A stretch of 64,000 bases of DNA, taken from contig NZ_CP036175.1 of NCBI RefSeq assembly GCF_003261575.2, positions 2,976,001-3,040,000 on the forward strand, in the 5' to 3' direction. The position numbers and the translations under genes are program-made. Shown here piece by piece: positions 7,789-16,119 of the stretch. How positions within the stretch are numbered: position 1 is the first letter of the stretch; each line of letters begins with the position of its first letter. The notes under the pieces are model-generated. The model saw nothing but the letters and a program-made list of their open reading frames with translations. It had not been told where the DNA came from and searched no databases. This DNA comes from Klebsiella huaxiensis (GTDB taxonomy: Bacteria > Pseudomonadota > Gammaproteobacteria > Enterobacterales > Enterobacteriaceae).

Positions 7789-9024
7789 CTATGACGCTTT
7801 TTTACCGGCAGCCTGATTAAGCGCGTTGACCACAATGCCGGGGGTAAGAACCTGCGGCAGCACCTTCGGCGGGCTACCGTCGGCCGGATAAACCACGTAT
7901 AACGGCAGGCCGCCCTGGCCGAACTGGTTGAGCGCGTCATCGACATCGGGGTTAAATTTTGTGGAGTCAGCCACCATATACAGGGTCCCGGTTTTTGCCA
8001 GCGCCTCTTTAACTGCCTGGGTGGAGAGCGACGTTTTTTCATTGACCTGACAGGTGATACACCAGGAGGCGGTAAAGTTAACGAAAATGGGTTTTCCCTG
8101 TCCTCGCTGTTGCGCGACGGTTTGCGGCGTCCACTTCTGCGCGATTGCGTCGGCAGTTTGAGCCTCGGCGGGCGGCGTGCCTTCGGCTTTCATGACCCCC
8201 GGAAGCGGGACAATAACCGCCGCCACCAGAATCGCGGTGACCGTAAACAGTACCTTGTGACCTTTGCCGTGAAAACGACGCTGCTGGGCGATGCCGTACA
8301 GCCACGCGGCAAAACTTAGCACGACGGAGGCCGCAAGTAATGCCGCCAGCGCGCTGCTTCCGGCCTGCTGTGCTAGCACCCAGACCAGCCAGGCGTAAGC
8401 GCCGAACATCGGAAACGCCAGCACGCGCTTAAGAATATCCATCCAGACGCCGGGACGCGGTAACACTTTTGCCAGCGCCGGGAACAGCGAGATGAGAGTA
8501 AACGGTGCCGCGAAACCCAGCGCCAGGGCTAGAAAGACCATCAGCGCCACCACAGGTGGCTGCACTAAAGCATAGCCAATGGCGCTGGCCATAAAAGGGG
8601 CGGCGCAGGGCGTTGCGACGACTATAGCCAATGCGCCAGTCAGCGCGGAACGCATAAATTCGCCTCGGTTAATATTCAGCGCCCCGACGCGCTGTGCGGC
8701 CAGGCCCACTTCAAATACGCCAAGTAAATTGAGCGCAGCGGCCAGAATAATCAACGACAGTAGGGCGATAACCAGCGGTGATTGCAGCTGAAAACCCCAG
8801 CCAACCGCAGTACCACCGGCTCGCACCGCCAGCAGAATGCCTGCCAGCGCCATCATGGTTATCACCACTCCGAGCAAAAATGCGAGTCCTTCGCGCTGTG
8901 CGCTGGCGGCATTATCTGAGTGACGCAGCAAACCCAGCGCTTTCAGCGAGACGACCGGAAATACGCAGGGCATAAAGTTGAGGATGATGCCGCCAATAAA
9001 GGCGGCCAGCATGGCAGTTAACAT
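7789..9024 (-). CDS. DsbD-like thiol:disulfide reductase lacking the N-terminal periplasmic domain
   Basis: A 411-residue membrane protein with about eight helices and a C-terminal thioredoxin domain. The two membrane cysteines of DsbD-beta are present in NFMPCVFPVV (Cys20) and VATPCAAPFM. The thioredoxin active site is WCITC. DsbD itself has an extra N-terminal periplasmic alpha domain of about 130 residues, which is absent here. It should pass electrons from cytosolic thioredoxin across the membrane to a periplasmic client. The neighbour upstream (15-bp gap) is an exported peroxiredoxin, which is the likely client. The sigma and anti-sigma genes follow in the same operon. Confidence 0.88.
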   Translation of the reverse strand: MLTAMLAAFIGGIILNFMPCVFPVVSLKALGLLRHSDNAASAQREGLAFLLGVVITMMALAGILLAVRAGGTAVGWGFQLQSPLVIALLSLIILAAALNLLGVFEVGLAAQRVGALNINRGEFMRSALTGALAIVVATPCAAPFMASAIGYALVQPPVVALMVFLALALGFAAPFTLISLFPALAKVLPRPGVWMDILKRVLAFPMFGAYAWLVWVLAQQAGSSALAALLAASVVLSFAAWLYGIAQQRRFHGKGHKVLFTVTAILVAAVIVPLPGVMKAEGTPPAEAQTADAIAQKWTPQTVAQQRGQGKPIFVNFTASWCITCQVNEKTSLSTQAVKEALAKTGTLYMVADSTKFNPDVDDALNQFGQGGLPLYVVYPADGSPPKVLPQVLTPGIVVNALNQAAGKKAS

Positions 9025-9039
9025 CGCTGGCCTCTGTGC

Positions 9040-9606
9040 TTAGTGGGTTTGCGGGTGAGATGCGTCGTACTGCTTAACGGCAGCCAGGGTTTTCTCAATA
9101 TGCGTTTCCGGATTTCTATCAGTGTAACTCAGTAAGATGTTGCCATCTGGCGCAATCACGTAAGAGGTACGGTCGGAAAGCGTTTTGCCTTTCATCTCCA
9201 TCAGCGTTTGATACTGCGCCGCGACCTTGGCACCTGGGTCGGCTGCCACGGTGAATTTATCCCGACACTCTAGTTTGGAGAAATCGCTCACCTGATCGGT
9301 GTTGCCTGCGGTAACACCAACGACCGTCGCGCCCATTTTGTTGAAATCATCGGTGGCTTCAGCAAAATCATGCGCTTCGATGGTACAGCCTGCGCTAAAG
9401 GCCGCCGGGAAAAAGTAGAGCACCACGGGTCCTTTTTGCAACGCGTCTTTAAGTGAGAATGTCAGCGATTTACCGGCCAGCGCACCCTGCAGCTCGAAGT
9501 CAGGGGCTTTAGCTCCTACTGGCAGCGCCGCGCTGGCGCTGAATGCAGGTAACGTGATGACAGCGGCGAGGGTCAGGGTAGACACGAGGGTTTTTATTGA
9601 TTTCAT
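9040..9606 (-). CDS. Exported peroxiredoxin (BCP/AhpC-TSA type)
   Basis: The 188-residue protein has a Sec signal peptide (KTLVSTLTLAAVITLPAFSA, cleavage after ASA near residue 27) and a peroxiredoxin fold. The putative peroxidatic cysteine is in FFPAAFSAGCTIEAHDF, and a second cysteine in LECRDKF could resolve it. It should remove peroxides in the periplasm. It is the first gene of an operon with the DsbD-like protein, ECF sigma and NrsF-type genes, which fits reduction by the membrane thiol carrier and control by the sigma factor. Its ribosome site AGGAG lies inside one arm of a 10-bp inverted repeat. Confidence 0.88.
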   Translation of the reverse strand: MKSIKTLVSTLTLAAVITLPAFSASAALPVGAKAPDFELQGALAGKSLTFSLKDALQKGPVVLYFFPAAFSAGCTIEAHDFAEATDDFNKMGATVVGVTAGNTDQVSDFSKLECRDKFTVAADPGAKVAAQYQTLMEMKGKTLSDRTSYVIAPDGNILLSYTDRNPETHIEKTLAAVKQYDASHPQTH

Positions 9607-9611
9607 TATCA

Positions 9612-9672
9612 GCTCCTGCGATGGATGGACAATCTGGGTTTAGGTCAACTCAGTTATTCAATTCGCAGGAGC
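9612..9672 (-). promoter_or_regulatory. Inverted repeat that can mask the peroxiredoxin ribosome site
   Basis: GCTCCTGCGA (9612-9621) and TCGCAGGAGC (9663-9672) are exact reverse complements separated by 41 bp. On the minus-strand message the downstream arm contains the AGGAG that serves the ATG at 9606, and the upstream arm is its complement. If transcription starts upstream of 9672, the leader could fold so as to hide the ribosome site. Whether it does depends on the start point, which I cannot place. Confidence 0.45.
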
Positions 9673-9704
9673 AGGCAGAAAAGTTGCGCTTAGATAAAAA
9701 AAAT

Positions 9705-10322
9705 TTACGGTTTGTATTTCCAGGCCGAGAGAAAGACGCTAATCGCACACTCCGCGAGCTGGTCCAGCTTCTCTGACTCCACCGCTTTTTGCGCAATTAA
9801 CGCTCCCGGGAGCAGATAGCCCATAATTGCGCCGAGAAACGCGGTAGCCTGGAGGTTCGGGTCGCTCATATTCAGCAGTCCCTGGTCGCGTTTTTGCGTC
9901 AGTATTTCGCTTAACGCCTGTAATACGCGACCTGAAGGTCTTTGTTCGAGAGTGAGGTACAGCTCAGGTTTCTGCACCAGCACCTGGATCAGTAACCGCT
10001 GAAAATGGATATTTTCCGGCGTATAAAAGTGTTGCTGTACGACTTTCGCGAAACCGCGCAGCAGCGCCGGGAGATCCTGCTGGCTTTCCTGTAAGAGCTG
10101 GCGCAAAGGCGGCTGCATTTTATCATTGAGAAACTCAAAAGTTTCCAGCAGCAGCGCGTCTTTTCCGCCGGGGAAATGGCTGTACAGCGTCGGTCGCGAA
10201 GTTCCCGCTTCGGCGGCGATAGTGTCCAGAGATACATCAAGCCCATGCTGAAGAAACAGTTCGCGGGCAGTTTGTAAAATGCGGGGGCGGGCTTTCATTG
10301 GCCGCCCGCGTTGATTCGCCAT
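9705..10322 (-). CDS. TetR/AcrR-family regulator of the RND pump
   Basis: A 205-residue repressor. The N-terminal HTH is RILQTARELFLQHGLDVSLDTIAAEAGTSRPTLYSHF in pieces, followed by an AcrR-type ligand-binding C-terminal domain. It lies 11 bp downstream of the RND gene and is transcribed with it, so the operon probably includes its own repressor. A 33-bp palindrome ahead of the operon (13907-13939) is the obvious operator. Confidence 0.88.
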   Translation of the reverse strand: MANQRGRPMKARPRILQTARELFLQHGLDVSLDTIAAEAGTSRPTLYSHFPGGKDALLLETFEFLNDKMQPPLRQLLQESQQDLPALLRGFAKVVQQHFYTPENIHFQRLLIQVLVQKPELYLTLEQRPSGRVLQALSEILTQKRDQGLLNMSDPNLQATAFLGAIMGYLLPGALIAQKAVESEKLDQLAECAISVFLSAWKYKP

Positions 10323-10333
10323 CGATTCAATCC

Positions 10334-13300
10334 TTACGGTTTGCGTCTTTTCAGTTGCACGCTCCCTTGCTGAACCAGCAAGAAAAATAGTGGGACGAAA
10401 AGCAACGTCAGCAGGGTCCCGGTGAGCATACCGCCGATCACCGCAGTCCCTATCTCTTTTTGGCTGGAAGCGCCTGCACCGGTAGAGAGTACCAGAGGGA
10501 TAACGCCGACAACAAATGCGAGTGAAGTCATGACGATAGGGCGCAATCGCAATCGCGCGCCTTCCAGGGCCGCTTCAGCCAGTGTTTTTCCTTTTCGGAA
10601 CTGCGTCAGGGCGAACTCTACGATAAGGATCGCATTTTTGGCCGAAAGACCCATGGTGGTCAGCATGCCGACCTGAAAGTAGATGTCGTTTTCGAACCCG
10701 ACCAGCCTTGATGCGCCAACGGCACCCAAAATACCAAGAGGGATGATCAGCATCACAGCGATCGGGATAGACCAGCTTTCATACAGCGCAGCCAGGCATA
10801 AAAACACGAATGCCAGCGACGCCAGATACACCCATAGCGTTTGCGTGGATGATGCCTGTTCCTGAAAGGAGAGGCCGCTCCATTGTATGTCGAAGCCGTC
10901 GAGAGCATTCGCCAGTCCGCTTATCTCCGTCATTGCCTTGCCAGAACTGAAGCCCGGGGCCGCGCCGCCCTGAAACTGAACGGCGGATAAACCATTAAAA
11001 CGCTGCAACATCTGCGGCCCGGTGGTCCAACGCGATGAGGCGAAACTGTCGAAAGAGGCCATATTGCCGCTGCTACCGCGCACAAACCAGGCGGATAAAT
11101 GTTCTGGCGCTGAACGCCACTGCGCATCACCCTGCATATAGACACGTTTAACGCGCCCGCGATCGATAAAGTCATTGATGTAAACCCCGCCCCAGGCCGT
11201 GGAGAGCGTACTGTTGATATCGACCTGATCCAGACTTTGCGCCAGCGCTTTTTGTCGATCGACATCCACCTGTAGCTGGGCTTTTTCTTCGAGACTGTTG
11301 ATTCGCACGGCGTTCAGATTAGGATTTTCTCTGGCCGCGTTAAGCAGAGCAGTTTGCGCTTCGGTAAGGGCGCGATAGCCATTTCCCGCGCTATCCTGCA
11401 ACCACAGTTCAAAACCGCTGGATTGCCCAAGGCCGCGAACCGTAGGCGGAGATGTAATGCTGATGGTAGCAATCCGGGACGTTTGATTAAAGTGCTGGTT
11501 TGCCCGCGAGATAATGGCCTGCGCGCTATTGAACGCGCCGGAACGGTCATCCCAGTGTTTTAATTCGGCAAAAGCCATCCCCACATTTTGCCCGCTGCCG
11601 GCGTTATTTCTCCCGGTCACCATAAAGATAACATTCAGGTTGTTTGCCTCCTCGGTCATAAAATAGCGTGTAATCTCAGCACCCACCTCTTCGGTCATCG
11701 ACATCGGCGAGCCGGAAGGGAGGGTAAACTGAACCATCACCGCGCCCTGATCTTCCTCGGGGAGAAACCCTGTCGCGAGCTTCTGATATTGCCAGAGCAT
11801 CAATAGCGACAGCATCAAAGCCAGCAGCGCAAAACGAAAAGGGCGACCGGCTATTCGCCGAAGCACCGCAAGGTAGCGGTTCTGGCTTATTTCAACGCCA
11901 CGATTGAAACAGGTGAAAAAAATCCCTTTTTTAACGTGGCCGGGCTTTAGCAGATGGGCACACAACGTTGGCGTCAGGGTCAGGGCGACCAGCGCAGAGA
12001 GTGCCATTGCGGAGACTATGGTCACGGTGAACTGGCGATAAATAATCCCCACCGATCCGCCAAAGAATGCCATCGGAATAAAAACGGCGGAGAGAACTAA
12101 GGCGATACCGATGATCGCGCCAGTTATTTCCTGCATGGAGCGCAGAGTCGCCTCCAGTGGCGTGAGTTCTTCCTCCGCCATCAAGCGCTCCACGTTTTCC
12201 ACTACTACGATCGCATCATCAACCAGCAAGCCGATCGCCAGAACCATTGCAAACAGCGTCAGGGTGTTGATGTTGTAGCCCAACAGGCTAAGAATGCCGA
12301 AGGTCCCCAGCAGGACAACCGGAACCGTGAGCGTTGGGATCAGCGTCGCCCGCCAACTCTGGAGAAAGAGATACATCACGGCCACCACAAAAAGAATCGC
12401 TTCAATCAGCGTATGCACCACGCTTTCGATCGAGACTGTCACAAACGGCGTGCTGTCTCGCGGGTAAGCGGCGATAACGCCTTGCGGGAAGCGCGGCGTT
12501 AAACGCTCTACCTCTGCCCGGACTTTCTCCGCTGTTTCCAGCGCGTTGGCCCCGGAGGCTAGTTGAATCGAGATCCCGGCGGCAGGAAAACCGTTGAGCG
12601 TCGTTTGGTTCTGATAGTTTTCAGCGCCAATCTCAACGCGCGCAACGTTGCGCAAATAGACCACGGAGCCGTCGCTGTTGGTGCGCAGAATGATGTTTTC
12701 AAATTGTTGTGGACGCTCAAGGCGTGATTGGGTCGTTACCGTCGCATTCAGATACTGCCCATTTAGCGTCGGAAGTGAACCGATTTCCCCGCTGGTAACC
12801 TGGGTATTCTGCGCTTCAACGGCGGCCTGTATATCGGAAGGCATCAGATTATAACTGGTGAGTTGCAGCGGATTTAACCAGATGCGCATGGCATACTGCG
12901 CGCCAAAAACGGTCGTCTCTCCGACGCCATCAACCCGGCTAAGTGGCTCCTGAAGAGTGCTGATAAGAAAGTCGCTGATATCAATACTGGTTAACTGATG
13001 ACTTTCATCATACAGCGCGACCACCATCAGGCTGTCACCCTGCGATTTTGTCACCGTGATCCCTTGCTGTTGAGCCTCCTGCGGTAAACGAGTCATCGCC
13101 TGATTGACGGCATTCTGCACCTGGACCTGCGCCATATCGGGATTGACGTATTGATCAAAACTGAGACTGATCCGCGACTGTCCGGCTGAGCTGCTGCTGG
13201 AGGAGAAGTAAAGCAGGCCATCAATGCCTTTAATCTGTTGTTCAAGAACTTGCGTGACGCTGTCCTCGACGGTTTCAGCGGAGGCTCCAGGATAGTTTGC

Positions 13301-13441
13301 CGTGACATTGACGCCCGGTGGAGCGATATCCGGGTATTGTTCGACGGGAAGCGTTAATAACGCAAGGGTTCCGGCGGCCATAATACAAATGGCGATGACG
13401 GCGGCGAAAACGGGTCGGAAGATAAAAAAGCGGGCCAGCAT
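10334..13441 (-). CDS. RND multidrug-type efflux pump, inner-membrane subunit (AcrB family)
   Basis: About 1035 residues, the normal length for AcrB-type HAE1 pumps. Features: N-terminal MLARFFIFRPVFAAVIAI, paired large periplasmic loops, twelve expected helices, and the proton-relay aspartates in IGLLVDDAIVVVENVERL. I prefer the ATG at 13441 (GAGG eight bases upstream) to the GTG three codons earlier. No membrane fusion protein or outer-membrane factor is encoded nearby; an unknown 145-residue exported protein occupies the usual place of the fusion gene. It may borrow AcrA/TolC, as AcrD does. Substrates are unknown. Confidence 0.93.
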   Translation of the reverse strand: MLARFFIFRPVFAAVIAICIMAAGTLALLTLPVEQYPDIAPPGVNVTANYPGASAETVEDSVTQVLEQQIKGIDGLLYFSSSSSSAGQSRISLSFDQYVNPDMAQVQVQNAVNQAMTRLPQEAQQQGITVTKSQGDSLMVVALYDESHQLTSIDISDFLISTLQEPLSRVDGVGETTVFGAQYAMRIWLNPLQLTSYNLMPSDIQAAVEAQNTQVTSGEIGSLPTLNGQYLNATVTTQSRLERPQQFENIILRTNSDGSVVYLRNVARVEIGAENYQNQTTLNGFPAAGISIQLASGANALETAEKVRAEVERLTPRFPQGVIAAYPRDSTPFVTVSIESVVHTLIEAILFVVAVMYLFLQSWRATLIPTLTVPVVLLGTFGILSLLGYNINTLTLFAMVLAIGLLVDDAIVVVENVERLMAEEELTPLEATLRSMQEITGAIIGIALVLSAVFIPMAFFGGSVGIIYRQFTVTIVSAMALSALVALTLTPTLCAHLLKPGHVKKGIFFTCFNRGVEISQNRYLAVLRRIAGRPFRFALLALMLSLLMLWQYQKLATGFLPEEDQGAVMVQFTLPSGSPMSMTEEVGAEITRYFMTEEANNLNVIFMVTGRNNAGSGQNVGMAFAELKHWDDRSGAFNSAQAIISRANQHFNQTSRIATISITSPPTVRGLGQSSGFELWLQDSAGNGYRALTEAQTALLNAARENPNLNAVRINSLEEKAQLQVDVDRQKALAQSLDQVDINSTLSTAWGGVYINDFIDRGRVKRVYMQGDAQWRSAPEHLSAWFVRGSSGNMASFDSFASSRWTTGPQMLQRFNGLSAVQFQGGAAPGFSSGKAMTEISGLANALDGFDIQWSGLSFQEQASSTQTLWVYLASLAFVFLCLAALYESWSIPIAVMLIIPLGILGAVGASRLVGFENDIYFQVGMLTTMGLSAKNAILIVEFALTQFRKGKTLAEAALEGARLRLRPIVMTSLAFVVGVIPLVLSTGAGASSQKEIGTAVIGGMLTGTLLTLLFVPLFFLLVQQGSVQLKRRKP

Positions 13442-13456
13442 CGCGATCACCTCGGA

Positions 13457-13894
13457 TCAGTTAATGGGTTCTTGCAGGGCGAAAATAGGCGGCGGTTCAA
13501 TAAGACTGGAGTCGGGGCGTTGCCCTTGAATAGGCGAAGAGGGGACCGCCGGGCAGTTCAGCACATCGCAGGCTTTGGCAACGAGATATCGATGGATTTC
13601 AATGCATGACTTCGTGCGCTGATATTCACTCCAGAGATAGTCGTAGGTCTGGATGCTGAAAATATTCTGTTGTAACAGAACGCGCAGATCGTGTTGCCGT
13701 TTCTGCGCATATTCATAGATGAAGAGAGTGCGGCAAAGTTTAGCCTGTGCCGGATCCTGTACGGGTGAGCACGCCTCAAGTAGATGCGCCTCGCTGAGAA
13801 CGGGTTTCAGCAACGAGGCGCTTAACAAACATGGAAAAAGTGATAATCCAATGAAAAAAAACAGCTTTGCCCATTTTTTGCCGCTGAACATCAT
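13457..13894 (-). CDS. Unknown exported 145-residue protein upstream of the RND pump
   Basis: I do not recognise this protein. It has a hydrophobic signal sequence (KLFFFIGLSLFPCLLSAS), then a polar alpha-helical region rich in Arg, Gln and Tyr with five cysteines (EACSPVQ, AKLCRTLF, KSCIEIHR, KACDVLNCPAV), and a proline-rich tail ending in PPPIFALQEPIN. The cysteines suggest disulfides in the periplasm. GGGGAGAA precedes the ATG. It is the first gene of the RND-TetR operon, 15 bp ahead of the pump, and lies just behind the large palindrome. It is too short and of the wrong composition to be a membrane fusion protein. Confidence 0.7.
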   Translation of the reverse strand: MMFSGKKWAKLFFFIGLSLFPCLLSASLLKPVLSEAHLLEACSPVQDPAQAKLCRTLFIYEYAQKRQHDLRVLLQQNIFSIQTYDYLWSEYQRTKSCIEIHRYLVAKACDVLNCPAVPSSPIQGQRPDSSLIEPPPIFALQEPIN

Positions 13895-13906
13895 TTTCTC
13901 CCCATT

Positions 13907-13939
13907 AATTTATTTACTTTACAGTAAAGTAAATAAATT
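13907..13939. promoter_or_regulatory. 33-bp palindrome, candidate TetR operator
   Basis: Two 16-base arms, AATTTATTTACTTTAC and its exact complement, flank a single central A at 13923. The palindrome ends 13 bp before the start of the first gene of the RND operon, overlapping where promoter elements should be. TetR/AcrR repressors bind palindromes of this kind ahead of their pump genes. Confidence 0.7.
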
Positions 13940-14018
13940 GTTTAAACAAGTCCTCAATACGATCAAAAGGCCAGGGGAAGAGAGAAGGCCAACGAGAGGT
14001 GCTCCGCTGGCTGGTGGG

Positions 14019-14471
14019 TCAAAACATGCTATTGCCGCTGGCGGTCTTTTCAGGAACGGTTTGGGTGACATCCCAGTGTTCGATGATTTTATGCTGCTCG
14101 TCGACGCGGAAAATATCGATGATTGCACGCGTGACGCCCGGCTCGCGCCCGGTGACCTCGACATGCAGGATCACGTGATCCCCGTCGACAAACGCCTGCT
14201 TAATTTCGCTGTGCGAGTCGGGATATTTGTTCTTCAGGAAAGCGATAAACTGCTGAAAACCCTCTTCGCCATCTTTTGCCATCGGGTTGTGTTGAATGTA
14301 ACGATCGCCGAGGTAGGGCTTCGCGGCAGCAAAATCCTTGTCGTTTAACGCTTTATTATAAAACTCAATAACGTTCTTTTTGTTTAACTGTTCACTTTCG
14401 CTATTGCCCGCAAAAGCCGCGGGCAATAGCGCGCAAAACAGAGACAGAGCAATGAGCGATTTCTTAAGCAT
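14019..14471 (-). CDS. Exported SnoaL/NTF2-like protein
   Basis: A protein of about 150 residues with a signal peptide (KKSLIALSLFCALLPAAFAG) and an NTF2/SnoaL-like domain, recognisable from NKKNVIEFYNKALNDKDFAA, the YIQHNP segment and the DIFRVDEQHKIIEHWDV ending. I chose the ATG at 14471, which has GGAGG five bases upstream. It follows digH in the same direction (54-bp gap). SnoaL-like proteins include polyketide cyclases and many binding proteins of unknown substrate; the reaction cannot be inferred. Confidence 0.8.
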   Translation of the reverse strand: MLKKSLIALSLFCALLPAAFAGNSESEQLNKKNVIEFYNKALNDKDFAAAKPYLGDRYIQHNPMAKDGEEGFQQFIAFLKNKYPDSHSEIKQAFVDGDHVILHVEVTGREPGVTRAIIDIFRVDEQHKIIEHWDVTQTVPEKTASGNSMF

Positions 14472-14525
14472 AAAACCTCCAGCGATGGTTGTGGTATCAG
14501 GCATATAGCCTGTCAGGTGAAGCAA

Positions 14526-15851
14526 TCAGCCGCCCCAACGGCTTTTCAGGTAGTTAACGGCCTGCTGGGTTTGTGGTTGATTCAGATAGTTCTCTCTGAA
14601 CAAAATCGTGCCCTGAATTTGCGGCATTGATTCATTCAGATCAAGCTGCTTTTTCAGTTCAGGCACGCCGCCGCTGACCATCCAGTCGGGCTCGTTTTTT
14701 GATGGTTCGCCTACTTTGTAGAGCGCTACGCCGATGTAGAGACGGGTATTGGTGGGCTTCACCACGTCAGCCCACCACTTTGCCAGTACATCATAGCGAG
14801 CCGCGTCGCGAGCGAAGGGCCAGTAAATTTGCGGGGCGATATAATCCAGCCAACCCTTCTGAACCCACAGACGGGTATCGGCATAAGACTCATCGTAGGC
14901 CGCAGCGCCTCGGGTGTTGGAACCCGCTGGGTCATGCGACAGATTGCGCCAGACGCCCGCCGGACTGACGCCGAATTCCACGTCGGGATTAAGCTGTTTG
15001 ATGGTGCGGGAGACCTGTTCAATCAGCAGTTGGGTATTGTGCCGCCGCCAGTCTGCCTTCGAGGCAAAACCCTGGCCATACTGCTGGAATGTCCGGTTGT
15101 CGTTAAGCGCCGATCCCGGCGATTCAGTGTAGAAATAATCATCGAACTGTACGCCGTCAACCGGATAGCGTTCAACGACTTCAGCCACAATACTGGTTAT
15201 CCAGTCACGCACTTGCGGAATGCCCGGGTCAAGGACAAAGCGGTCTCCGGAGGTGCGGATCCATTCCGGGTGCAGGACATATACGCTGGCGGGAACCTGC
15301 GAAAGCGTGCTGTTAAGCTCGGTCACGGTTTTAGGACGGGTATTGACGGAGACACGATAAGGGTTAAACCACGCATGAACGCGCATTCCGCGCTTATGCG
15401 CTTCATCAAGCATAAACTTCAGCGGATCGTAACCAGGATCCTGGCCAATTTTCCCGGTCAGCATGTCGGACCACGGCAAAATCTTTGATGGCCAGAGCGC
15501 GGTACCGTCCGGTTTCACCTGGAAGAACACGGTATTGATCCCGAGATTTTTCAGATTATCCAGCTTGGCGATCAGCGCTTCCTGCTGCAAGCGAATGCGG
15601 CGACTGGCGTCGATGCCACTGTTAACGGATTCCAGCGGCGGCCAATCGAGGCGTGATACGGTCGTTAACCAGACGCCGCGCACTGGCTCATGGCTTTTGG
15701 GCAACGTTGGCTGCTTCGCTACGGGCGGTATCGGGGTGACCAGAGAAACAGGTGGCTTACTGGTACAGTGAGCCAGTAACAGAGCGGCGGCTATCACTAC
15801 GCCGGATATTTTCAATTTAGTCAAAAGAGAGCTACGAGAGCGGATCATCAT
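14526..15851 (-). CDS. digH: Glycosyl hydrolase DigH (peptidoglycan-acting lipoprotein)
   Basis: The 441-residue protein has a lipoprotein signal (hydrophobic stretch ending ALLLAHCTS, with the lipidated Cys near residue 29) and a family 10-like glycosyl hydrolase (GHL10/DUF187) TIM barrel. Segments such as GVWLTTVSRLDWPP, INTVFFQVKPDGTALWPSK and PVDGVQFDDYFY match E. coli DigH (YddW), which cleaves denuded glycan strands during septal peptidoglycan splitting. Catalytic acid residues are expected in FDDYFY. In E. coli this gene lies near dif, as here (about 2.7 kb away). Confidence 0.9.
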   Translation of the reverse strand: MMIRSRSSLLTKLKISGVVIAAALLLAHCTSKPPVSLVTPIPPVAKQPTLPKSHEPVRGVWLTTVSRLDWPPLESVNSGIDASRRIRLQQEALIAKLDNLKNLGINTVFFQVKPDGTALWPSKILPWSDMLTGKIGQDPGYDPLKFMLDEAHKRGMRVHAWFNPYRVSVNTRPKTVTELNSTLSQVPASVYVLHPEWIRTSGDRFVLDPGIPQVRDWITSIVAEVVERYPVDGVQFDDYFYTESPGSALNDNRTFQQYGQGFASKADWRRHNTQLLIEQVSRTIKQLNPDVEFGVSPAGVWRNLSHDPAGSNTRGAAAYDESYADTRLWVQKGWLDYIAPQIYWPFARDAARYDVLAKWWADVVKPTNTRLYIGVALYKVGEPSKNEPDWMVSGGVPELKKQLDLNESMPQIQGTILFRENYLNQPQTQQAVNYLKSRWGG

Positions 15852-16119
15852 ATTTGCCAGCTTTCTGGTCGTCGTGCAAAAGAATCATTTTCGTATTATT
15901 CGACATTAAGTCAATAGTTTAGCTGCACGTGTCGCCGCGTAGACGCGTGGGCCGTAGAACGATATATTTTGCCTCGCATCACGCAACTGTTTGCCATGAT
16001 ATATCATTGATATGCATTAAAACTTGATTGGTTCAGGGCAAGTTTAAACAAGGTTTGTTAAAATTTGACCAAACAATTGACCATCGGTCTTTCATGGTGA
16101 GTCGAACTGGGTTAACACA
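15852..16119. promoter_or_regulatory. Divergent intergenic region, digH and EAL gene
   Basis: This 268-bp gap holds the divergent promoters of digH and the phosphodiesterase. It is AT-rich toward the phosphodiesterase side, with the octamer palindrome GTTTAAAC near 16045. I could not assign a specific regulator or confident promoter elements. Confidence 0.3.
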
